Assembly (NCBI RefSeq): GCF_009014635.1
Contig: NZ_BKCF01000003.1
Coordinates: forward strand, 310,001-374,000
Direction: 5' to 3'
Source: Patiriisocius marinistellae
Lineage (GTDB): Bacteria > Bacteroidota > Bacteroidia > Flavobacteriales > Flavobacteriaceae
DNA: 64,000 bases
The notes beneath the pieces were generated by a model. It was not told the origin of the DNA, did not search any database, and was given only the letters and a program-made list of their open reading frames with translations. The number at the start of each line of letters is the position of its first letter. The first letter of the stretch is position 1. A program made the position numbers and the translations under genes. Below are positions 25,688-33,723 of this stretch, piece by piece.

Positions 25688-26236
25688 GTGTCATTAACTA
25701 AACTACCAGTCGAAAATTTGCTCGAGCTCTGTTTGCAGAAAAATAACTTGGCACAGCTAGAAATTTATAATCGCTACGAGCGTGCGATGTTTAATACATC
25801 TGTTCGTATCGTAAAAGATAAGGCCCTAGCCGAAGATGTTATGCAAGAGTCTTTTTTGACAGCCTTTAATAAATTAGAAACCTTCAAAGGTACGGCAACC
25901 TTTGGCGCATGGCTTAAAAGAATAGTTGTTAATAACAGCATTTCAGCGTATCATAAATCAAACAAATATGTACCGTTAGACGAATACTCAATAAAAGGAG
26001 AAATGTATAGTGATGAAGATGGCATAGCCGAAATATCAAACAAAAGCCCAAAAGTGCAACACTTATTAAAAATTATGAAAACTCTGCACCCCAAATATGA
26101 CCAAGTATTAACACTCCACTTTATTGAAGGATTTGATTATGAAGAAATTTGTGATATTCTAAATATTACAAACGCAAATTGCAGAACAATGATTTCTAGA
26201 GCTAAAGAAAGTTTGAGAAAAAAATTAAACCTATAA
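25688..26236 (+). CDS. ECF-type RNA polymerase sigma factor
   Basis: A 182-residue sigma-70 family protein with region 2 (about residues 25-90: EIYNRYERAMFNTSVRIVKDKALAEDVMQESFLTAFNK) and region 4 (about 125-180: LHPKYDQVLTLHFIEGFDYEEICDILNI...TMISRAKESLRKKL). Start is GTG at 25688. As in other ECF factors, regions 1 and 3 are absent. It heads a four-gene operon: the next start overlaps its stop by one base (TAATG). The partners are a membrane-anchored protein and two exported repeat proteins, so it probably answers an envelope signal. Confidence 0.92.
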   Translation: MSLTKLPVENLLELCLQKNNLAQLEIYNRYERAMFNTSVRIVKDKALAEDVMQESFLTAFNKLETFKGTATFGAWLKRIVVNNSISAYHKSNKYVPLDEYSIKGEMYSDEDGIAEISNKSPKVQHLLKIMKTLHPKYDQVLTLHFIEGFDYEEICDILNITNANCRTMISRAKESLRKKLNL

Positions 26237-26796
26237 TGATGAAAAACTCTATAGAAAACATATTAAAGAACGACAATGGTCAATTTGACGTTGAAAAAAC
26301 GCCACAAGGGCATCAAAATAGATTTTTTGAGAAACTTAAAGCACAAGAAGAAGTTATTACAATAAAAAACAAGAAAGTTACATGGTGGAAACCTTTAACC
26401 ATTGCAGCCAGTTTTGCTGTACTATTTACTGTAGGCTCCCTGTTCTTTAACGATAATACCGTGCCTCAAGAAGCGGAGCTTGCCAGTGTATCTGTAGAGA
26501 TGCAACAAACACAGTCTTTTTTTACAACAGCTATCAATGAAGAGTTAAAAACACTGAAGAGCTATAACGACCCAGAATTAAAAGAAATTATAAATGAAAC
26601 ACTAACCGAAATTGAAGCCTTAGAAGCACAGTACAAAATTTTAAAAGTTGATTTATTGCAAAGTGGTAATGACAAACGCGTTGTAACTGCCATGATTGCA
26701 AACTTTCAAAATAGAATTGAACTGCTACAAGAGGTAATTAATACCATAGAAGATATTAAAAATCAAAAAAACAATACAGATGAAATCACGCTATAA
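26236..26796 (+). CDS. Putative membrane-anchored anti-sigma factor
   Basis: A 186-residue protein with a polar N-terminal part of about 50 residues (IENILKNDNGQFDVEKTPQGH), one membrane helix at about 53-71 (LTIAASFAVLFTVGSLFF) and a periplasmic helical part of about 110 residues (NEELKTLKSYNDPELKEIIN, YKILKVDLLQSG). It has no ZAS zinc motif, so the anti-sigma role is inferred from the sigma gene it overlaps and from its single-span topology. Its stop overlaps the next gene by 17 bp. The helical C-terminal part could be a sensor bound by the exported proteins of the operon. Confidence 0.7.
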   Translation: MMKNSIENILKNDNGQFDVEKTPQGHQNRFFEKLKAQEEVITIKNKKVTWWKPLTIAASFAVLFTVGSLFFNDNTVPQEAELASVSVEMQQTQSFFTTAINEELKTLKSYNDPELKEIINETLTEIEALEAQYKILKVDLLQSGNDKRVVTAMIANFQNRIELLQEVINTIEDIKNQKNNTDEITL

Positions 26797-27862
26797 TATA
26801 TTATTTTTCTTGCTTTTAACTCCAGCATTATTATTTGCTAATGGTGGTAAGTTAAAAGGAAAATACTCTAAAGAGAGAAAAATTTCTAAAGAGTTTAACG
26901 TAAACACGGATGCCGAATTAAAGGTTGACAATGCCTATGGAAACATCAACATTACAACCTGGAATGAAAGCAGAACAGTAATAGATGTCCTCATAAAAAC
27001 AAGTAGTGATAATGAAAGTAAAGCTATAGAAAAGCTAGAAGATATTACGATAGACTTTAAGGCAAGCAGCAGCCTTGTAATTGCTACTACAAATTTTGAA
27101 GGAAACGGTAGAAATTCTAGTTGGAAAAGGAATAACAATCATGTATCCTATGAGATTATTTACACCATTAAACTCCCTATGGAGAACAGCGTTGATTTAA
27201 CTAACAAATATGGAGCAATTACAATTACAACAATTAATGGCAAAGCTAGAATAAATGCTATGTATGGGGATGTTATCCTAGGGGATTTAAATGCAGATAA
27301 CAACAATATTAAAATGCGTTACACAGACCACGCTACGATAAACTATATGAAAAGTGGAAAAATTGATGCTGACTATTCTGATTTTTCTTTAGAAAAAACT
27401 GAAAATCTAGAGCTCATTGCAGATTACACAAAAAGTAACATAGGCAATGTCAATGAACTCAATTATCACAATCGTTATGGTAAACTTAGGGTAGATAACG
27501 CAGCAAATGTTAATGGTAAAGCAGATTATAATGGAGGATTTTTTAAAAATGTGCAAAATAATTTTAATGTAACTGCTCGATACAGCACACTCAATTTAGA
27601 AAAAACACAAGCTTCAATGAAAAATATCATTATAGAAGGAAGCTACTCAAAAATAACTCTTGGGCTTCACCCAAAATATAATTTTAAATTCAATGCATCA
27701 TTAGGCTATGGAGGATTAAAAGGTGCAAATTTTATTACAATGACCACAAAAAATGAAAAAGGTAGTAAGAAAGATTACGAGGGTTTCTTCGGAAATGAGA
27801 ATACAAACAACAACATAAATATAAATTCACGCTACGGAAGCATAACACTAACACAAAACTAA
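26780..27862 (+). CDS. Exported beta-helix-like protein (DUF4097-like) of the ECF operon
   Basis: A 360-residue protein with signal peptide (YNILFFLLLTPALLFANGG). Mature protein consists of short repeated strands with YG/YS/YT turns: VDNAYGNINITTW, LTNKYGAITITTI, NAMYGDVILGDL, ADYSDFSLEKT, ADYTKSNIGNV, NRYGKLRVD, ARYSTLNLEKT and a final SRYGSITLTQ. This pattern fits DUF4097-type right-handed beta-helix proteins. It overlaps the putative anti-sigma gene by 17 bp and precedes the GSGD-repeat gene by 4 bp, so all four are one transcript. No enzymatic motif is seen; it may be a surface sensor or structural protein. Confidence 0.75.
   Translation: MKSRYNILFFLLLTPALLFANGGKLKGKYSKERKISKEFNVNTDAELKVDNAYGNINITTWNESRTVIDVLIKTSSDNESKAIEKLEDITIDFKASSSLVIATTNFEGNGRNSSWKRNNNHVSYEIIYTIKLPMENSVDLTNKYGAITITTINGKARINAMYGDVILGDLNADNNNIKMRYTDHATINYMKSGKIDADYSDFSLEKTENLELIADYTKSNIGNVNELNYHNRYGKLRVDNAANVNGKADYNGGFFKNVQNNFNVTARYSTLNLEKTQASMKNIIIEGSYSKITLGLHPKYNFKFNASLGYGGLKGANFITMTTKNEKGSKKDYEGFFGNENTNNNININSRYGSITLTQN
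27784..27795 (+). repeat. TTTCTTCGGAAA element, copy 4
   Basis: Exact copy inside the DUF4097-like gene, encoding FFGN. Confidence 0.5.
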
Positions 27863-27866
27863 AACC

Positions 27867-28589
27867 ATGAAAAATTTAAAAACCATTTTAGCTATAACAG
27901 TATGTATTGTGGCTACACAGATAACTTTTGCTCAAAAAAACATAAAAGGAAGTGGTAATGTAATAACAAAAACTATTACTACCTCAGACTATCATGCAGT
28001 TAATACTATTGGCTCAATTACAGTAGAGCTTGTTTCTGGTAATGAAGGAAACATAAAAGTCATAGCAGAAGATAATCTTCAAGAATTTGTTGAGATAACT
28101 AATAACGGTGGTGCTTTAAAAGTAACTACAAAAAACAATCTGCCGTATTACAAATCCACACACGGAATACGTGTTATAGTACCATTTAAAGAATTAGATA
28201 AAGTTACACTAATTGGTTCTGGCGATGTGATAGGAAAAGATATAATTAAAACTAACAATTTTGAGACTAAACTCACAGGATCTGGTGATTTAAAACTAGA
28301 AGTGAAAGCCCAAGAAATTAATGCCTATATTAAAGGTAGTGGCGACTTAACATTAAGAGGAACAACAAATGTTTTTAACGCTGTTGTATCTGGAAGTGGT
28401 GATCTAATAGCTAAAAATTTAAAGACCACAATGACAGATATTTCATTAACAGGCTCAGGTGACGCATCGGTTTATGCTTCTAGTAGTATTAAAGCTAGAG
28501 TAAATGGAAGTGGTGATATTGAGTATTTTGGAAATCCTACAACAAAAGATACTAAGGTATTTGGTTCTGGAGATATTGATAAAATGTAA
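27867..28589 (+). CDS. Head GIN domain (DUF2807) exported protein with GSGD repeats
   Basis: A 240-residue protein with signal peptide (LKTILAITVCIVATQITFAQ). The DUF2807 GIN domain starts with NIKGSGNVIT and continues with seven GSGD turns spaced 18-21 residues apart between about residue 117 and the C-terminus. Such spacing implies one GSGD per coil of a parallel beta-helix. The family is common in Bacteroidota, with unknown function, and is often found beside ECF sigma genes. Last gene of the operon, ending at a terminator. No membrane anchor other than the signal peptide. Confidence 0.85.
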   Translation: MKNLKTILAITVCIVATQITFAQKNIKGSGNVITKTITTSDYHAVNTIGSITVELVSGNEGNIKVIAEDNLQEFVEITNNGGALKVTTKNNLPYYKSTHGIRVIVPFKELDKVTLIGSGDVIGKDIIKTNNFETKLTGSGDLKLEVKAQEINAYIKGSGDLTLRGTTNVFNAVVSGSGDLIAKNLKTTMTDISLTGSGDASVYASSSIKARVNGSGDIEYFGNPTTKDTKVFGSGDIDKM

Positions 28590-28605
28590 ACAATAAGTAA
28601 AAATC

Positions 28606-28637
28606 AAAAAACCGTAGTGAGCTACATTGCGGTTTTT
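28606..28637 (+). terminator. Terminator of the ECF sigma operon
   Basis: AAAAAACCG...CGGTTTTTT outer stem with an inner GTAG/CTAC helix, followed by T-run on the plus strand. Confidence 0.75.
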
Positions 28638-28685
28638 TAAATTAAACATTTCAGATAATTACAGTCACTCTTTATACTGAAACGC

Positions 28686-28732
28686 AAAACAACAACGCCT
28701 CTTTATTTAATATAAAGAGGCGTTGTTGTTTT
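28686..28732 (-). terminator. 21-bp perfect hairpin after the triplicated lipoprotein gene
   Basis: AAAACAACAACGCCTCTTTAT-type arms (28686-28706 and 28712-28732) with a 5-nt loop; it lies downstream of the minus-strand lipoprotein and back to back with the operon terminator. Confidence 0.75.
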
Positions 28733-28750
28733 AAAATTTCTGAAGATACT

Positions 28751-30190
28751 CTAGAGTATATTCTGAGCGAACTCTCCTTCTGTAATTGATACAATTGCAG
28801 GGTTTGTCCCCACATTATCAATAGCTGTAAATGAAAATGTTGCCCTAATATCTCCTGTCTCGGGATCATATTCTTGAACAGTCAATGTTCCTGGGTTTGA
28901 ACTAAATACGGTATTTACATTAGGTACTGTATAAGTTCCTACAACTTCATCTCCATTAACAACTTCGGTAGCCATGTCATACACACCTACTTCAACTGTA
29001 ATTGGCAATGTTATTGTAATTTCTCTTCCACTAGGAATCGTAGCTGTGATTGTTCTTGTTTGAATCATATTTATCTCCTCACTAGTTACAATAACATCTA
29101 TAGCAGCAGGTTCAAAATCTAACCCATCAATTACCGCTCTAAAAGGAGATGGTTCTGGTATTGCAATATCAGTAGTGAAGACTGTAAAACTACCCTCAGT
29201 TATTTCAACAATTGTAGGGTCTTGCATTAGTGGGTCTGTTGCAGTAAAGAAGAATGTTCCTTCTAGAATACCATCTGTTACATTAAATGTAGTAATGGTC
29301 ATTTCTCCAGGGTTTGAACTAAGGTTTTCCCCTCCTGTATTGCCATTATATAGACCAATTAACATTGAACCGTCTGATATCTCACTTTCCATAGGGAATG
29401 TACCTATCCCAATATCTGAAGGAATATCAAGACGTATTAATTGTCCTGTTGCAGTTAATGCTTCAATTTTTATAACCAATTCATCACCTACCACATTTGA
29501 TGTTGTTACTAATGATGTATCCACATGTTCTTCACCATCTGCAAGTGCAAAGAAATCTTCAACTGGCTCCATTGGGTCACCGCCACCGCCGTTACCTCCA
29601 CCACCATTACCGCCACCGCCATCTTCGTTAAGTGTAAATGGAATTGCTGTAAAGACACCTTCGGTAATTTCAACCTCTTGAACTATTGGGTCTCCATTAC
29701 CATCAAAAAGAGGATTACCGTCGCCATCTATTGCCTGTCTTACTCCTGTAAATTGGAATGAGCCACTAACAACCATATCCATCTCATTAAATGTAGTAAT
29801 ACTCATTTGGCCAGACCCATTAAGACCACTGGCTGTAGTATATGGATTAAGCGCTGAAGAAGCATCAATATATGCTGCAGTATTATCTGTAGCAGGAATA
29901 TCTGTTAAATTAAAACTCCCAGTAGCTACATTAGCAACTGCTATTGAAATTGCATTATTGCTCCCTGATACCCCTGTAATTGTAAAGAACCCATCATTAA
30001 ACACAACTGCTGCAGAACTTGCCGCAGTAAAATTTACTCCATTAATTTTAGCGGTGAAAGCCCCTGGTTCATTATCTCCTGGATTCCCTCCTTGTGGAAA
30101 TTGCCCTTCTAAGGGTTCATCACTACAAGAAGCAAATTGAAATGCCATTAAGACTACAAGCATCCAATTAAATAGTTTAAATTTTTTCAT
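28751..30190 (-). CDS. Lipoprotein with three repeated beta-sandwich domains (DUF6252-like)
   Basis: A 479-residue lipoprotein from the start at 30190 (MKKFKLFNWMLVVLMAFQFASC, lipidated Cys near residue 22). Three similar domains of about 130 residues follow, each with a start like FTAKINGVNF or FRAVIDGLDF, an SNPGEMTITTFN / SNPGTLTVQEYD strand and an FSFTA...EGxF end. Domains one and two are joined by a GGGGN repeat linker. The frame continues to 30289, but that start would overlap the MFS gene and place the signal peptide internally. It resembles DUF6252-type proteins of Bacteroidota; function unknown. Confidence 0.8.
   Translation of the reverse strand: MKKFKLFNWMLVVLMAFQFASCSDEPLEGQFPQGGNPGDNEPGAFTAKINGVNFTAASSAAVVFNDGFFTITGVSGSNNAISIAVANVATGSFNLTDIPATDNTAAYIDASSALNPYTTASGLNGSGQMSITTFNEMDMVVSGSFQFTGVRQAIDGDGNPLFDGNGDPIVQEVEITEGVFTAIPFTLNEDGGGGNGGGGNGGGGDPMEPVEDFFALADGEEHVDTSLVTTSNVVGDELVIKIEALTATGQLIRLDIPSDIGIGTFPMESEISDGSMLIGLYNGNTGGENLSSNPGEMTITTFNVTDGILEGTFFFTATDPLMQDPTIVEITEGSFTVFTTDIAIPEPSPFRAVIDGLDFEPAAIDVIVTSEEINMIQTRTITATIPSGREITITLPITVEVGVYDMATEVVNGDEVVGTYTVPNVNTVFSSNPGTLTVQEYDPETGDIRATFSFTAIDNVGTNPAIVSITEGEFAQNIL
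29579..29620. repeat. Gly-rich trinucleotide tract in the lipoprotein linker
   Basis: CCGCCA/CCACCG-like repeats encode three GGGGN/D units. It is GC-rich against its AT-rich surroundings and could vary in length between strains. Confidence 0.6.
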
Positions 30191-30251
30191 AGTTAAGTAA
30201 GTAAGTTCTTTGGTAATAACGCAAACATAAAGAAAAATTGTGTAATCCTTT

Positions 30252-31562
30252 TTATTTTTTAGGTACTCTAAACAGTAATATGACCCCAATTATAAAGAAC
30301 ACGACTAAAAACAGGATGGCATTACGCATGCTACCTGTAACTTGGTCGATAAAGCCATAAATGAGCATTCCTATTACTATACCTATTTTTTCGGCAACAT
30401 CATAAAAGCTAAAATATGAAGTGGTATCTTTTGTTTGAGGTAAAAATTTTGAATATGTAGATCGCGAAAGAGACTGGATACCTCCCATTACTAACCCCAC
30501 AACCCCTGCTGTAATGTAGAAATGTAAAGGTTCAAAAATAAAAAAAGCAGTAATACACAAGAGTACCCAAACAAAGTTAATTACTATCAATGTTTTAATA
30601 TTTCCGAAGCGAGAAGATGCCTTGCTTGTTAAAAAAGCTCCCAAAACAGCTACCAATTGTATGATTAAAATACTACCTATGAGCCCTATTGTTTTAGCAT
30701 CATCATTTCCCCAATTAATTTCCTGCTCGCCAAAATACGTAGCGACTAACATAACAGTTTGTACTGCCATACTGTAAATAAAAAAAGCAGCTAAATAACG
30801 TTTTAATTTTAAATTACTTGTTAGGGATTGATAAACGCTTTTTAATTCTCTAAAACCATTGAAAATTACTGCACTAGTAACTTTATGACCCGTTTTATTT
30901 CCTTTAGGCAAATAATAAAATGAATACTGACTAAAGATAATCCACCATAACCCTACGGTGATAAAAGAAATTTTCATCGCCTCAACACTCCCACTTCCAT
31001 CATCACTTAAACCAAATATGGCTGGAAACATTACCATACCAAGGTTAAATATGAGTAATAAGACGCTCCCTATATAACCTAATGAGTACCCCTTTGCACT
31101 AGTACTGTCCTGCTGTTCTTTATGGGCTATATCTGGTAAATATGAGTTGTAAAAAACCAAACTTCCCCAAAAGCCAATGAGCCCAAAGAAATAACTCAAT
31201 AAGCTCAAATAAATATTATCTAGATTAAAAAAATAAAGAGATATACAGGAAAGTGCTCCCAAGTAGCAAAAAAACTTCATAAACGTTTTCTTGTTCCCTA
31301 CGTAATCTGCTATACCTGAAAGTAATGGTGACAACACCGCAACCATTAAAAATGCTGCTGCAGTAGTGTATGTTATTAAAGGAGTGCTTCGTATTGCGCC
31401 ACCAAAAATTTCGACCGTTACAATACCTTTTTCCTTAAATAATGCTCCGTAAAAAATAGGAAAAATAGCTGATGCGATTACTAAGCTATAAACCGAATTT
31501 GCCCAGTCATAAAATGCCCAAGCATTCAATAATTTTTTAGACCCTTTTTCTAATTCTGCCAT
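30252..31562 (-). CDS. MFS transporter, UMF1 (Atg22-like) family
   Basis: A 436-residue protein with about twelve hydrophobic segments. The N-terminus (KLLNAWAFYDWANSVYSLVIASAIFPIFY) with its FYDWANS motif is the signature of UMF1-type major facilitator proteins, related to the yeast vacuolar effluxer Atg22. The family is thought to export amino acids or similar small molecules; the substrate is not known here. The lipoprotein gene downstream starts 62 bp after its stop, so the two may be co-transcribed. Confidence 0.9.
   Translation of the reverse strand: MAELEKGSKKLLNAWAFYDWANSVYSLVIASAIFPIFYGALFKEKGIVTVEIFGGAIRSTPLITYTTAAAFLMVAVLSPLLSGIADYVGNKKTFMKFFCYLGALSCISLYFFNLDNIYLSLLSYFFGLIGFWGSLVFYNSYLPDIAHKEQQDSTSAKGYSLGYIGSVLLLIFNLGMVMFPAIFGLSDDGSGSVEAMKISFITVGLWWIIFSQYSFYYLPKGNKTGHKVTSAVIFNGFRELKSVYQSLTSNLKLKRYLAAFFIYSMAVQTVMLVATYFGEQEINWGNDDAKTIGLIGSILIIQLVAVLGAFLTSKASSRFGNIKTLIVINFVWVLLCITAFFIFEPLHFYITAGVVGLVMGGIQSLSRSTYSKFLPQTKDTTSYFSFYDVAEKIGIVIGMLIYGFIDQVTGSMRNAILFLVVFFIIGVILLFRVPKK
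30601..30612 (-). repeat. TTTCTTCGGAAA-like element within the MFS gene (one to two mismatches)
   Basis: TTTCCGAAGCGA on the plus strand, encoding RFGN in the transporter. Confidence 0.35.
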
Positions 31563-31586
31563 TATAATGTATTAAACGTCTAAAAT

Positions 31587-31618
31587 AAAAATATCCCAAC
31601 GAATCGTCGGGATATTTT
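31587..31618 (-). terminator. Terminator after the M48 protease gene
   Basis: AAAATATCCC / GGGATATTTT stem; the apical part contains a second short CGA/TCG pairing. Confidence 0.75.
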
Positions 31619-31642
31619 AAAAGTAAATTATTTTTTTATTTC

Positions 31643-32458
31643 TTATTTCCTAAATGTGGTCACACCATACTTTTTAGCTTCAGCTCTCGCTGCTGGTGCC
31701 CACTGCATAATATTATTAATACGCGTTTGATTTGCAGGGTGAGTACTTAAAAACTCTGGTGGTGCACCACCTCCCGCTTGGCTCATACGCTCCCATAGCC
31801 TCGCTCCTACTATAGGATCATACCCAGCAATTGCCATTAAAGTTAACCCTATTTTATCAGCCTCTGTCTCATGACTACGGCTAAAGGGTAACATTCCTAA
31901 AACATTTGAACCAACTCCAAAGGCTTGATTATAAATAGCAGCATTTTCTGAACTTGCTGTACCTACAGCAACTCCTACAGCAGCAACCTGTTGTAACTGT
32001 CCTGCACTCATACGTTGTTGTCCATGGTTTGCAAGTGCGTGAGCAACCTCATGCCCCATAATTGCAGCAACTCCAGCTTCATTTTCAGCTATTGGCATAA
32101 TACCAGTATAAAATACAATTTTACCTCCTGGCATACACCAAGCATTTACAGCTGGGTCATCAACTAGATTATACTCCCAACGATAGTCTGTTAAATATCC
32201 TGCATATCCATTTGCAGTTAAATAACGCTCAGCCGCACTTGAAATTTTCTGCCCTACATTTTTAACCATATTTGCTTGCGAAGTCCCAGTTACAACTTTA
32301 TTTTCAGTTAAAAACTGGTCGTATTGCTGAAATGCCATTGGCAAAATTTGTGAGTTAGGCACAAGTGCTAATGTAGATTTTCCTGTAAAGGGATTAGTAG
32401 CACAACCTATTGCAAATAAAGCAATAAAGGCTAAGGATAATAATTGTTTGTAATTCAT
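31643..32458 (-). CDS. M48 family metallopeptidase lipoprotein
   Basis: A 271-residue lipoprotein from the start at 32458 (MNYKQLLSLAFIALFAIGC, lipidated Cys about residue 19). The zinc site is MGHEVAHALANHG (HExxH near residue 130) with the third ligand Glu in SHETEADKIGLTLMAIAGYDP. It has the Ste24/BepA-like layout of periplasmic M48 proteases that oversee outer-membrane protein assembly. The frame continues upstream to 32572, but that extension contains no conserved sequence and would hide the signal peptide. Transcribed alone, probably anchored in the outer membrane facing the periplasm. Confidence 0.92.
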   Translation of the reverse strand: MNYKQLLSLAFIALFAIGCATNPFTGKSTLALVPNSQILPMAFQQYDQFLTENKVVTGTSQANMVKNVGQKISSAAERYLTANGYAGYLTDYRWEYNLVDDPAVNAWCMPGGKIVFYTGIMPIAENEAGVAAIMGHEVAHALANHGQQRMSAGQLQQVAAVGVAVGTASSENAAIYNQAFGVGSNVLGMLPFSRSHETEADKIGLTLMAIAGYDPIVGARLWERMSQAGGGAPPEFLSTHPANQTRINNIMQWAPAARAEAKKYGVTTFRK

Positions 32459-32542
32459 AATGATGGTGTTTGTTTTCTGATTTAAAAATACAGTTTTTAA
32501 CATTTTAATACTATTAAAAAAATTATAATTTCTGTCATTTAA

Positions 32543-32554
32543 TTTCTTCGGAAA
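32543..32554 (+). repeat. TTTCTTCGGAAA element, copy 5
   Basis: Exact copy with extended arms (AATTTCTTCGGAAATA) upstream of the M48 gene. Confidence 0.6.
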
Positions 32555-32662
32555 TATCAAATACAAAGCCAAAACTTCTTTAGCTTTTATTTAAGACCGA
32601 AATTTTAATAATCCAATTACTTTTAACCTCTCATTATAACAATCAAACAATAACGGAATAGT

Positions 32663-32681
32663 TGTTGTTACATTTCAGAAA
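32663..32681 (+). repeat. Second copy of the 19-bp TGTTGTTACATTTCAGAAA repeat
   Basis: Ends 15 bp before the ATG at 32697; the first copy, at 19142, ends 85 bp before a lipoprotein start. Confidence 0.5.
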
Positions 32682-32696
32682 AAAAAGCAAACTCAT

Positions 32697-33212
32697 ATGA
32701 AACATTTATTTTTATTTATTGGTATTACAACAGCACTTATATTTTCATCTTGCGAAGGTGACCAAGGACCTCCAGGCGAGCCGGGTATTAATATTTTAGG
32801 ACAAGTTTTTGAGACTACTACAAATTTTAATAATGGTAATGCCTATGAAAGTCTAGTAAGTTTCCCTTCAAATATTACCGTTTTTGAAAGTGATGCAATA
32901 CTTGTTTATTGGTTAGAAGATGTTGTTTCTGATGGAAATGGTGGCAGTATTGATGTATGGTCTCCACTACCTCAAACGCTTTATGTTGATGGTGGATCAT
33001 TTCAATATACCTTTAACCACACTTTTCTAGATGTTCTAATATTTCTTCAAGGAGACATTGACCTAAACACCTTAGGATCAGGATTTACAAATAATCAAAC
33101 ATTTAGAATTGCCGTAGTACCATCAGAATTTGCAGACGCAAATTTAAGTATGGATGATTTATTACGACAGATAGAGGTAGATACTTCGGAAATTGAACGT
33201 ATTTCAAACTAA
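32697..33212 (+). CDS. Lipoprotein with short collagen-like motif
   Basis: A 171-residue lipoprotein (KHLFLFIGITTALIFSSC, lipidated Cys near residue 19) whose mature N-terminus reads EGDQGPPGEPG, a short collagen-like Gly-X-Y stretch common on flavobacterial surface lipoproteins. The rest (about 135 residues) looks beta-rich with no recognised family. It is followed 25 bp later by the exported MsrB gene and probably shares its transcript. The upstream 19-bp repeat ends 15 bp before the ATG. Confidence 0.78.
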   Translation: MKHLFLFIGITTALIFSSCEGDQGPPGEPGINILGQVFETTTNFNNGNAYESLVSFPSNITVFESDAILVYWLEDVVSDGNGGSIDVWSPLPQTLYVDGGSFQYTFNHTFLDVLIFLQGDIDLNTLGSGFTNNQTFRIAVVPSEFADANLSMDDLLRQIEVDTSEIERISN

Positions 33213-33237
33213 TTACTAAAAAATCAAGAATAAGAAT

Positions 33238-33723
33238 ATGAAAAATTTATTTATAGCCATTGCTTGTATTACTCTTTTTAGTTGTAATTCAACAGCCCAA
33301 AAAGGCGAAAAGACCACCGAAACTTTTGAAGTAACAAAGACAAAGGCAGAGTGGAAAGAACAGTTAACATTTCAGCAATACGATGTACTGCGCAATGCAG
33401 GTACGGAGCCTCCTTTTTCAAGTAAGCTTAATAAAGAATATGATAAAGGAGTTTATGTGTGTGCAGCTTGCGATACACCATTATACAAAAGTGAACACAA
33501 ATTTGATAGTGGAACAGGGTGGCCTAGTTTTGATCGTGTAATTGAAGGCAATGTTGCGTTTGATACTGACCAAAAGTTAGGTTACACGAGAGTCGAAGAG
33601 CACTGCGCTACATGTGGTGGTCATTTAGGTCATGTATTTAATGATGGACCAAAAGATACTACTGGAAAAAGACATTGTATTAATGGCGTTGCATTAAAAT
33701 TTATCCCTGCAGAAAATGAGTAA
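33238..33723 (+). CDS. msrB: Exported peptide-methionine (R)-S-oxide reductase MsrB, lipoprotein form
   Basis: A 161-residue MsrB with a lipoprotein signal (KNLFIAIACITLFSC, Cys at 16). The catalytic motif is GKRHCINGVAL near the C-terminus. The structural zinc site uses CAAC (about residue 78) and CATC (about residue 122). GTGWPSFD and GHLGHVFNDGP are substrate-binding hallmarks. It reduces methionine-R-sulfoxide in envelope proteins. The next gene encodes a cytoplasmic MsrB and overlaps by 8 bp, giving one enzyme for each side of the membrane. Confidence 0.93.
   Translation: MKNLFIAIACITLFSCNSTAQKGEKTTETFEVTKTKAEWKEQLTFQQYDVLRNAGTEPPFSSKLNKEYDKGVYVCAACDTPLYKSEHKFDSGTGWPSFDRVIEGNVAFDTDQKLGYTRVEEHCATCGGHLGHVFNDGPKDTTGKRHCINGVALKFIPAENE

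Noticed and set aside
28746-28759. Palindrome ATACTCTAGAGTAT over the stop codon of the lipoprotein gene
   Set aside because: Short and isolated; a strong 21-bp hairpin just downstream already explains termination.
29579-29620. GC-rich trinucleotide repeat considered as a CRISPR or mobile-element signal
   Set aside because: It is an in-frame Gly-rich linker without spacers or terminal repeats.
29175-29681. 168-codon open frame opposite the triplicated lipoprotein
   Set aside because: Rich in Ser/Pro/Val from reading the reverse complement of the Thr/Gly-rich coding sequence; no signal or domain.
30191-30289. N-terminal extension of the triplicated lipoprotein gene
   Set aside because: It overlaps the MFS gene end and places the lipoprotein signal peptide internally.
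32459-32572. N-terminal extension of the M48 protease
   Set aside because: The lipoprotein signal begins at the Met encoded at 32458; the extension would hide it and contains an intergenic TTTCTTCGGAAA element.
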